Source: Pedosphaera sp.
Lineage (GTDB): Bacteria; Verrucomicrobiota; Verrucomicrobiia; Limisphaerales; UBA9464
Direction: 5' to 3'
Assembly (NCBI GenBank): GCA_009695405.1
Contig: SIAZ01000024.1
Coordinates: 1 to 21,172, forward strand
DNA length: 21,172 bases
The position numbers were made by a program, and so were the translations under genes. This document shows, one piece after another, positions 15,422 through 21,172 of this stretch. Under the pieces are notes generated by a model that saw nothing but the letters and a program-made list of their open reading frames with translations, was not told the DNA's origin and did not search any database. Numbering within the stretch: the stretch's first letter is position 1; the number at the start of each line of letters is the position of its first letter.

Positions 15422-16891
15422 ATGAGGGGAGTGCAAGACGTGCTCGATAATTCTCGTGGTGGTGACAGTGGATCAAAACCTGATTTTAAAAGATCGAAAC
15501 GAAATCGGCCTCAAATCGATCTGAGTAAACTCGATCGTTTGCCGCCTCACTCGATTGAAGCTGAGCAAGGGGTGCTAGGCTGCTCTCTCTTGGCTCCCAA
15601 TGAATGTTTAGGAATTTGCATCGAGAAGTTTAAGGCTGGAGCGGAAACCTTCTATGATCTGAGGCATCAGGCTATCTACCAACTTTTGGCGGAAATGTAT
15701 GATAACAAAGTTGCCATTGATCTAATTACCGTTCAACAGAAGTTGAAGGATGCGCATCAACTCGAGGCCGTGGGTGGATTAGGCTACCTGAGTGGGCTAC
15801 AAGACGCTGTCCCCAGCGCGGCGAACCTTTCCTACTACATCGAAATCGTGCGAGAAAAGCATGTCCTAAGACGCATGCTGAGTGCCTGTACCTCTGTTGT
15901 TTCTCGGGTTCATGAGCACGAAGGGGAAGTGGACAGCTTATTGGATGAGGTCGAGCGGGACATTTTGCGGATCAGTGAAGACCGCGAAACCACCACCATC
16001 CGACCGATGAAGGAGTTGGTATACGGAGCCATTGATATGATCCAAGAATTCCACCAACGCGGTGGCGGACTTACCGGATTATCAACTGGGTATGCGGATT
16101 TTGACAAAATGACCAGTGGTCTGCACGGCGGTGAAATGGTGGTCATTGCGGCGCGACCCTCAATGGGCAAAACCTCCTTGGTGATGAACATTGCCGAACA
16201 CGTGGTGATTAATGAGAAACAGGCAGTGGGTGTTTTTAGTCTAGAAATGACATCAGAATCGTTGGTCATGCGTATGTTGTGTTCTCTTGCCAAGGTCAAT
16301 GCTCGATCGATTCGTGAGGGTTTCATGGCCGAACAAGATTTTAAAAAACTCACCGGTGCAGCGGCAAAATTAGGCAAGAGTCCTCTTTACATCGACGACA
16401 CCCCAGATTTGTCCATTCTTCAACTGCGAACCCGCGCTCGGCGGATGTGGCAACAGCACCAAGTTAAACTCTTCATCATCGATTACCTGCAGTTGATGCA
16501 CTCCACCTCGCGGAAAGCTCAAGATAATCGACAGCAAGAAATCTCAGATATTTCGAGCGGTGTAAAAGCACTCGCCAAGGAATTGAACGTTCCGATTATC
16601 GTGTTGTCCCAATTGAACCGCGAACTTGAAAAGGATAAAAGCCGGAAGCCGAGGCTCTCAGATTTGCGTGAATCTGGGGCGATTGAGCAAGATGCTGATC
16701 TGGTCGGGCTCCTTTATAAACCCGTTGAAGAAGAAGAGGAATTAGGTGATACTCGTCAGGCTGTGGAGTCGCATCCGGTGAATATTCTCATCGCAAAACA
16801 GCGTAACGGGCCGACTGGTGATGTGCGATTGACCTTCTTTAAGAGCTTCACACGGTTCGAAACTGCGGCAAAGCTAGACGCAGAAGATTGA
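15422..16891 (+). CDS. dnaB: replicative DNA helicase DnaB
   Basis: DnaB is the hexameric 5'-3' helicase that unwinds DNA at the replication fork and works with primase. The 489-residue protein begins with a basic, probably flexible extension of about 38 residues. The N-terminal DnaB domain starts at RLPPHSIEAEQGVLG (from about 39). The RecA-like C-terminal domain has Walker A ARPSMGKTS (Lys250), Walker B FIIDYLQLM (Asp354), SQLNRELEKDKSRKPRLSDL and ESGAIEQDADLVGLLYK (motif H4). Length is normal and there is no intein. Start: ATG at 15422, with only a weak GAGG-like site upstream. The stop is 7 bases before bamA, so the two are probably co-transcribed. Confidence 0.97.
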   Translation: MRGVQDVLDNSRGGDSGSKPDFKRSKRNRPQIDLSKLDRLPPHSIEAEQGVLGCSLLAPNECLGICIEKFKAGAETFYDLRHQAIYQLLAEMYDNKVAIDLITVQQKLKDAHQLEAVGGLGYLSGLQDAVPSAANLSYYIEIVREKHVLRRMLSACTSVVSRVHEHEGEVDSLLDEVERDILRISEDRETTTIRPMKELVYGAIDMIQEFHQRGGGLTGLSTGYADFDKMTSGLHGGEMVVIAARPSMGKTSLVMNIAEHVVINEKQAVGVFSLEMTSESLVMRMLCSLAKVNARSIREGFMAEQDFKKLTGAAAKLGKSPLYIDDTPDLSILQLRTRARRMWQQHQVKLFIIDYLQLMHSTSRKAQDNRQQEISDISSGVKALAKELNVPIIVLSQLNRELEKDKSRKPRLSDLRESGAIEQDADLVGLLYKPVEEEEELGDTRQAVESHPVNILIAKQRNGPTGDVRLTFFKSFTRFETAAKLDAED

Positions 16892-16898
16892 ACAGCTG

Positions 16899-19382
16899 AT
16901 GAAATTGTCCACCCGCCGTTGGATGCGGCTTTATGCCATCCTAATTGCCTGCTTTCAGCTTGCTGCTGCCGAAGATGATTCGATGGTTCGGAAGATCGTC
17001 ATTCAGCATCAAGGTCCGCCGGCCGTGAGTGATGAACTCATTCGCGCTAATATTCGGGTTAAGGTCGGCGATACCTTCAACAGGGTGTCTGTCGATGATG
17101 ACATTAAAAATCTCTACGATACGTCTTTCTTCCATAATATTTTAGTCAGAGAAGAGCTTGTCGCTGAAGGGGTTGATTCTAATGGGGTCAGGATTCCTCG
17201 TTCCTACACGCTGACTTATGTCGTGCAGGGAAAACCGATCATCACCGAGATTCGTTTTACCGGTAATAAGAAGCATTCAACTTCGAAGCTACGTCGTAAA
17301 CTCACTTCTAAAACGGGGGAGCCTATGGACGAACGGAAGCTCTTTAATGACAAACAGGAAGTCTTGAAGATGTACCAAAAGGCTGGCCTTCAGAAGACGA
17401 CCGTCGAATTCAAGCCGACCATTAACGAATCACTCGGTCGAGGCTTCGTCACCTTTGAAATAGTTGAGTCTCCAAGGGTTAAAATTAAGAATGTTGTTTT
17501 TGAAGAAACCCAAGCTTTTAGTCAGAGAAAGCTGAGGAAATCGATAAAGACACGTCGCTGGTGGATTTTCTCGTGGATTACCAGTTCTGGGCGTTTTAAG
17601 GATGATGTCTTTGAAGATGACAAGGAGAAGCTGCGCAATTTTTATGCGGACTACGGATACATCGATATGGAGCTGAAAGAGCCCCAGTTTGAGTATCCAA
17701 AGACTAATAAGCTTATCCTGCACCTTCCCATTTCTGATGGCCCGCAATACCGAGTGGGAGTGGTCGATTTCAAAGGCAATGATCTCTTTTCCGAGAATCA
17801 GATTATTCAAAATTTAACCTCAAAGGAGGGAGAAAAAAACAGACGAAGTCTTCAATTAAAAACCGGTCAAGTTTTCTCTCCCAATCGCCTGCGCAAGGAT
17901 ACGGAAGCTATTCAAGATTTCTACGGTGCTCGCGGGTATATTGAAGCGCGAATCCGAGCGGAACCGATTGCTGATATTGAAAAAAGCTCTTTGGATCTCC
18001 GTTATAATGTCGACGAGGGCGAGAAGTTTTACGTCGAGAAAATTGAGATTCAAGGCAACACAAAAACCAAGGATAAGGTCATCCGGCGGGAGCTCGCAAT
18101 CACTCCCGGTGTCACCTTCGATATGGTCCGCGCTAAGATATCCAAGAGTCGACTCGAACAAATGCAGTTTTTCGAGAAGGTTGAGACCAAGGATGAGCCG
18201 ACGGATGTTCCTAATCGTAGAAATCTGGTGATCTCTGTGGAGGAAAAGAACACCGGCAATATTGGTGTCGGGGCTGGCTATAGTTCCGTTGATTCCGTGG
18301 TTGGTTTCATGGAAATCAGCCAAGGTAATTTTGACATCGGTAATCCACCTTATTTTATCGGTGGAGGCCAGAAAGCTCGGATTCGGGCTCAAGTGGGTTC
18401 ACGTCGGCAAGACTACGAGATGACCTTTGTCGAACCGTGGTTTCTTGGTAAAAAATTAGCTTTGAGTGTCGATTTATTTCATCGCGATTTCAACTTTCTT
18501 TCCAACAACTACAATCAACGGCAAACCGGAACTCGGCTCGGGTTCAGCCGTCAGTTGCCCTTTAACTTTATCGGCAACATCAACTACACGATCGAGAGTT
18601 TTAAGATTCAATTCTCGGATAGTTTTCGCGCTCAACAACAGCAATTCGGAAGCCAAATCCTTAAAGAAGAAGGGACTAGACTTGTATCCCGAGTGGGTTC
18701 CTCTCTTGCCCATGATACTCGCAATAACTTTCTCATTCCTTCCCGTGGGCATAGGGTTCAACTTCTTGGAGAACTGGCTGGCGGTCCCTTCGGTGGCGAT
18801 AGCGACTTCTACAAAATAGAAACTCGCATGGCACAATACTGGTCGCCTTCAAATCTCTTAGATCCTGCTAGCACGGCTTGGGATATATTGGAAAATCACA
18901 CTCTTGAAGTCGGGGGACGCCTAGGTATTGTTGAATCCTATGGCGATTCCGACCGAGTCCCCCTCTTCGACCGCTGGTATCTTGGTGGTCAACACAACCT
19001 CAGGGGCTTTCGATTCAAAGGGGTCGGACCTCGCGAATTCTACTCCAATGAACCCCTTGGTGGTAACACCTATTGGTTCGGTGGCGCTGAATACAGCATT
19101 CCCATCGTAGAACGAGTTCGATTCGCTTTGTTTTACGACATCGGAATGGTCTACCCAGATGCCTATAGTTTTGATCCCAAGGGCAGTGGTGTTGATGCTA
19201 TCGGCAATCCTCTCGCTCGGGGGGATACCGGCCTCTATAATGACAATTGGGGTTTGGGAATCCGATTGAATCTCCCTATCGGTCCTCTCCGGCTCGACTA
19301 CGGTATCCCTATCCATCATGATCCGTCGTCTGGAAGCTCGGGTAGAGTTCAATTCGGCATTGGGTACACTCGTGACTTTTAA
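16899..19382 (+). CDS. bamA: outer membrane protein assembly factor BamA
   Basis: BamA folds and inserts beta-barrel proteins into the outer membrane. The 827-residue protein has a signal peptide (MKLSTRRWMRLYAILIACF, cleavage near AAAED), then five POTRA domains at about residues 28-448. POTRA starts are visible at RKIVIQH, ITEIRFTGN, RVKIKNVVF, YRVGVVDFKGN and YVEKIEIQGNT. A 16-stranded Omp85 barrel follows from about 450 (NTGNIGVGAGYSS). The loop-6 motif is LRGF in GGQHNLRGFRF (about 700), close to the canonical VRGF. The last residue is Phe (GYTRDF), the usual outer-membrane targeting signal. Length is typical. POTRA3 contains a Trp-rich insertion (RRWWIFSWITSSGRF). It follows dnaB by 7 bases and precedes skp by 27. 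Confidence 0.96.
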   Translation: MKLSTRRWMRLYAILIACFQLAAAEDDSMVRKIVIQHQGPPAVSDELIRANIRVKVGDTFNRVSVDDDIKNLYDTSFFHNILVREELVAEGVDSNGVRIPRSYTLTYVVQGKPIITEIRFTGNKKHSTSKLRRKLTSKTGEPMDERKLFNDKQEVLKMYQKAGLQKTTVEFKPTINESLGRGFVTFEIVESPRVKIKNVVFEETQAFSQRKLRKSIKTRRWWIFSWITSSGRFKDDVFEDDKEKLRNFYADYGYIDMELKEPQFEYPKTNKLILHLPISDGPQYRVGVVDFKGNDLFSENQIIQNLTSKEGEKNRRSLQLKTGQVFSPNRLRKDTEAIQDFYGARGYIEARIRAEPIADIEKSSLDLRYNVDEGEKFYVEKIEIQGNTKTKDKVIRRELAITPGVTFDMVRAKISKSRLEQMQFFEKVETKDEPTDVPNRRNLVISVEEKNTGNIGVGAGYSSVDSVVGFMEISQGNFDIGNPPYFIGGGQKARIRAQVGSRRQDYEMTFVEPWFLGKKLALSVDLFHRDFNFLSNNYNQRQTGTRLGFSRQLPFNFIGNINYTIESFKIQFSDSFRAQQQQFGSQILKEEGTRLVSRVGSSLAHDTRNNFLIPSRGHRVQLLGELAGGPFGGDSDFYKIETRMAQYWSPSNLLDPASTAWDILENHTLEVGGRLGIVESYGDSDRVPLFDRWYLGGQHNLRGFRFKGVGPREFYSNEPLGGNTYWFGGAEYSIPIVERVRFALFYDIGMVYPDAYSFDPKGSGVDAIGNPLARGDTGLYNDNWGLGIRLNLPIGPLRLDYGIPIHHDPSSGSSGRVQFGIGYTRDF

Positions 19383-19409
19383 AATTTTACTACTAAACTG
19401 TAAAAATTA

Positions 19410-20036
19410 ATGAAACAATCTGTCAAGTATCTATTGGTCGGACTTACGACTGCACTTCTCGTCTTTCCCGCTAACGCCCAAAATAAAATCGGAGTTGTCA
19501 ATTTACAGAAGTGTTTTGATAATTTCTGGCGGACCAAACAAGCCGACTCTCAAATCAAGGAGCGTCTCGCCGAATTCGAAAAGCTGGGCAATACAATGTT
19601 CGAGGATTACAAGAAATCGAACGAGGAATTCTCTAAACAGGTTGAAGGTGTCCGCGATCCGGCCCTCTCTACTGAGGAGAAGGAAAAGCGTAACAAGGAA
19701 CTTGAGAAGAAACGCAAAGACGTCATGGAGATGGAAAACAATCTGAAGCAGTTCCAGCAAAATAGTCAGAAAACTCTCATGGAACAGAAGTCCCGAGTTC
19801 GTGAGTCTATTCTTCGCGAGGTCCGAGGTTTGATTGAAGAAAAATCAAAGGCCGCTGGATATACGATGGTCTTGGACACGGCAGCAATGTCGGTCAATCA
19901 AACTCCCTTTGTGCTCTATACCACGCTCATCGGATCTGAAAATGACCTCTCCGATGCCGTCTCCAAACAACTGGCCTCCACAGCACCGCCGGATGCCGTC
20001 AAGGCGGATGCTCCGAAAGCACCTGAAAAAAAGTAA
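19410..20036 (+). CDS. skp: OmpH/Skp-family periplasmic chaperone
   Basis: Skp trimers hold unfolded outer-membrane proteins in the periplasm and hand them to BamA. The 208-residue protein has a signal peptide with cleavage predicted after ANA at residue 23. It then shows the family start NKIGVVNLQKCFDNFW and a long charged coiled coil (about 45-140: EKEKRNKELEKKRKDVMEME and neighbours). The closing strand is AAGYTMVLDTAAM. A low-complexity Ala/Pro/Lys tail ends the protein and is longer than in E. coli Skp. It lies 27 bases after bamA, the classical bamA-skp pair. The region before the ATG is A-rich (TGTAAAAATTA) with no Shine-Dalgarno site. Confidence 0.93.
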   Translation: MKQSVKYLLVGLTTALLVFPANAQNKIGVVNLQKCFDNFWRTKQADSQIKERLAEFEKLGNTMFEDYKKSNEEFSKQVEGVRDPALSTEEKEKRNKELEKKRKDVMEMENNLKQFQQNSQKTLMEQKSRVRESILREVRGLIEEKSKAAGYTMVLDTAAMSVNQTPFVLYTTLIGSENDLSDAVSKQLASTAPPDAVKADAPKAPEKK

Positions 20037-20086
20037 GTTCAGATGATTTAAATTCATTGAGCGGCTTTGGCCGCGGCTTCTTTAGA

Positions 20087-20773
20087 GTGACTACCGCTAT
20101 CATTGTCGCCGCTGGCAGCGGCACTCGCATGGGGCCTGGCATCGATAAATTATTTCTTGAAGTCGAAGGCCTCCCGGTTGTCGGACATACTTGGCGGCGC
20201 TTTGATAGTCACCCAGAGATTGATCATATTGTCCTCGTTGTCCGAATCTCTCAGACGGCATCCTTTAAGGACCTTGCTCAGCAATTGAAAGTCACCAAGC
20301 CGTATACTTTGGCTATTGGTGGCCGTGAGCGACAAGATTCGGTATTGCACGGACTTCAATCTGTTCCAAATGGAACGACCTGGGTGGCTATCCAAGACGG
20401 TGCTCGCCCTTGCACCTCGAACGCGACCATTTTTCTCTGTCTGCAAGCTGCTCGACGGACCGGTGCCGCGGTCGCCGCCCAACGGGTTACTGACAGTATC
20501 AAAGAAGCGTCGCCTGCCGATACCACGGTGGCTAGGCACCTTGATCGCAGTCTACTCTGGAGTGTTCAGACGCCCCAATGTTTCGGGTTATCCTTGATTC
20601 TGAAAGCTCTCCTGTATGTTCAGGAACGGAACCTCCAAGTCACCGACGACACCGCTGCCTGCGGATTGGCTGGGATTCCCGTGGAATTAGCCGAATGCAT
20701 TGATCCAAACCCTAAGGTTACTTCGGCGATTGATTTGCCGGTCGTCGCATACTGGCTTCGACCTGTGGCTTGA
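20087..20773 (+). CDS. ispD: 2-C-methyl-D-erythritol 4-phosphate cytidylyltransferase
   Basis: IspD joins MEP and CTP to form CDP-methylerythritol in the non-mevalonate isoprenoid pathway. From the GTG at 20087 the protein starts MTTAIIVAAGSGTRMG, the family's usual N-terminus, and has 228 residues. An in-frame TTG at 20057 would add ten residues before the conserved start. Motifs: the nucleotide loop with Arg14 and Lys21 (DKLFLEVEG), GGRERQDSV, IQDGARP (103-108, where most relatives have HDAARP), TDSIKEA, QTPQCF (161-166) and VTDDTA (185-190). It follows skp by 50 bases and is probably in the same transcript. Both metabolically linked genes pdxJ (which uses DXP) and ispD are in the window, but on opposite strands. 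Confidence 0.93.
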   Translation: MTTAIIVAAGSGTRMGPGIDKLFLEVEGLPVVGHTWRRFDSHPEIDHIVLVVRISQTASFKDLAQQLKVTKPYTLAIGGRERQDSVLHGLQSVPNGTTWVAIQDGARPCTSNATIFLCLQAARRTGAAVAAQRVTDSIKEASPADTTVARHLDRSLLWSVQTPQCFGLSLILKALLYVQERNLQVTDDTAACGLAGIPVELAECIDPNPKVTSAIDLPVVAYWLRPVA

Positions 20774-20839
20774 CTTGGAATTTTAAAGGCCCATGCTCAA
20801 GGGCTCGATTGCTTTCGCTTCAATCGCCAACCCGCAACT

Positions 20840-21172
20840 ATGTCTACGAAGAAACAGAAGTTGTCCATCACTGATGTAGCCCCTGTAAAAAAGGCGGTTA
20901 CCCCTGTGGCGGCCGCAACTCCAACTCATGTCTCGGCCACACACCCTTCCAAAAAGTCGACGGCACAGTCGTCTGTGACTCAAGATATGAAGGGTGCAAA
21001 AAGCGTTAAGGCTCAATCAGTTCCCAAGTCATCCAAGGCCGCCGCCCCAGTGAAGGCCGCCGCCCCAGTGAAGGCCGCCGCCCCAGTGAAGGCCGCCGCC
21101 CCAGTGAAGGCCGCCGCCCCAGTGAAGGCCGCCGCCCCAGTGAAGGCCGCCGCCCCAGTGAAGGCCGCCGCC
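20840..21172 (+). CDS. Lys/Ala/Pro-rich protein with KAAAPV repeats, partial at the window end
   Basis: An open frame begins at ATG 20840 (MSTKKQKLSITDVAPVKKAV) and stays open for 111 codons to the window edge. Composition is Lys, Ala, Pro, Ser, Thr and Val, with no hydrophobic core or signal peptide. From residue 66 on, it is a run of K-A-A-A-P-V units. Such basic tails resemble histone H1-like proteins and the low-complexity N-terminal extensions seen before folded domains, for example some DksA/TraR-type zinc-finger proteins. Which applies cannot be seen because the rest lies outside. It starts 66 bases after ispD and may belong to the same transcript. No ribosome site is visible. Confidence 0.65.
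   Translation, partial: MSTKKQKLSITDVAPVKKAVTPVAAATPTHVSATHPSKKSTAQSSVTQDMKGAKSVKAQSVPKSSKAAAPVKAAAPVKAAAPVKAAAPVKAAAPVKAAAPVKAAAPVKAAA
21038..21172 (+). repeat. perfect 18-bp tandem repeat encoding AAAPVK
   Basis: The unit GCCGCCGCCCCAGTGAAG is repeated seven times without any base change (21038-21163), followed by a further half unit (GCCGCCGCC) cut by the window end. Being 18 bases long, gain or loss of units keeps the reading frame. The total number of copies is unknown because the array crosses the edge. Confidence 0.95.

Noticed and set aside
17856..18392. Minus-strand open frame of 178 codons opposite bamA
   Set aside because: bamA POTRA and barrel motifs on the plus strand account for the sequence.
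20783..21016. Minus-strand open frame after ispD, Cys/Arg/His-rich
   Set aside because: Composition is the complement of the Lys/Ala/Pro-rich plus-strand frame starting at 20840.
21038..21172. Tandem array considered as a CRISPR
   Set aside because: Units are contiguous with no spacers and keep a single reading frame; it is a coding minisatellite.

Overview
The window looks like chromosomal DNA of a diderm bacterium, most likely from the Verrucomicrobiota or wider PVC group. BamA, a Skp/OmpH chaperone, a lipobox lipoprotein and several Sec signal peptides show an outer membrane. The PVC assignment is an inference from the style of the giant Ig-like/Asp-box protein with its '...RFWRLKGL' end, the secreted sorbosone-dehydrogenase-like protein, and the lack of clear Shine-Dalgarno sites before most genes. 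No rRNA, tRNA or CRISPR is visible.

Layout. (1) 148-8505, plus strand: one gene for a secreted protein of about 2,785 residues. It has 18 Ig/cadherin-like domains, three separate seven-bladed Asp-box beta-propellers and a short C-terminal domain, and is followed by a clear hairpin-plus-T terminator. (2) About 8600-10330: a gene-poor stretch holding decayed insertion sequences, namely an IS3-family transposase tail (plus strand) and an IS66 Orf1/Orf2 remnant (minus strand), plus an inverted repeat next to acpS. (3) 10329-12942, minus strand: a tight cluster of an unknown lipoprotein gene, pdxJ and acpS. (4) 13023-13706, plus: a LipM/LplA-like lipoyl-protein acyltransferase, diverging from the lipoprotein gene. 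(5) 13732-15207, minus: a secreted glucose/sorbosone dehydrogenase-family protein. (6) 15422-20773, plus: dnaB, bamA, skp/ompH and ispD, closely spaced and probably co-transcribed. (7) 20840 to the right edge: the start of a Lys/Ala/Pro-rich protein that runs into a perfect 18-bp tandem repeat and leaves the window.

How the genes work together. bamA and skp form an outer-membrane protein assembly pair: Skp carries unfolded barrels across the periplasm and BamA inserts them. dnaB (replication fork helicase), ispD (isoprenoid precursors), pdxJ (vitamin B6), acpS (acyl carrier protein activation) and the lipoyl ligase (2-oxoacid dehydrogenase activation) are housekeeping functions. acpS and the LipM-like protein both bear on acyl-carrier chemistry but lie in different transcription units.

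The most unusual object is the giant protein. All three propellers sit at the same place, between the end of one Ig-like domain and the first recognisable strand of the next, always before the same subtype of Ig domain. This suggests a repeated composite module. No catalytic domain is recognisable, so adhesion or cell-surface structure is only the most likely role.
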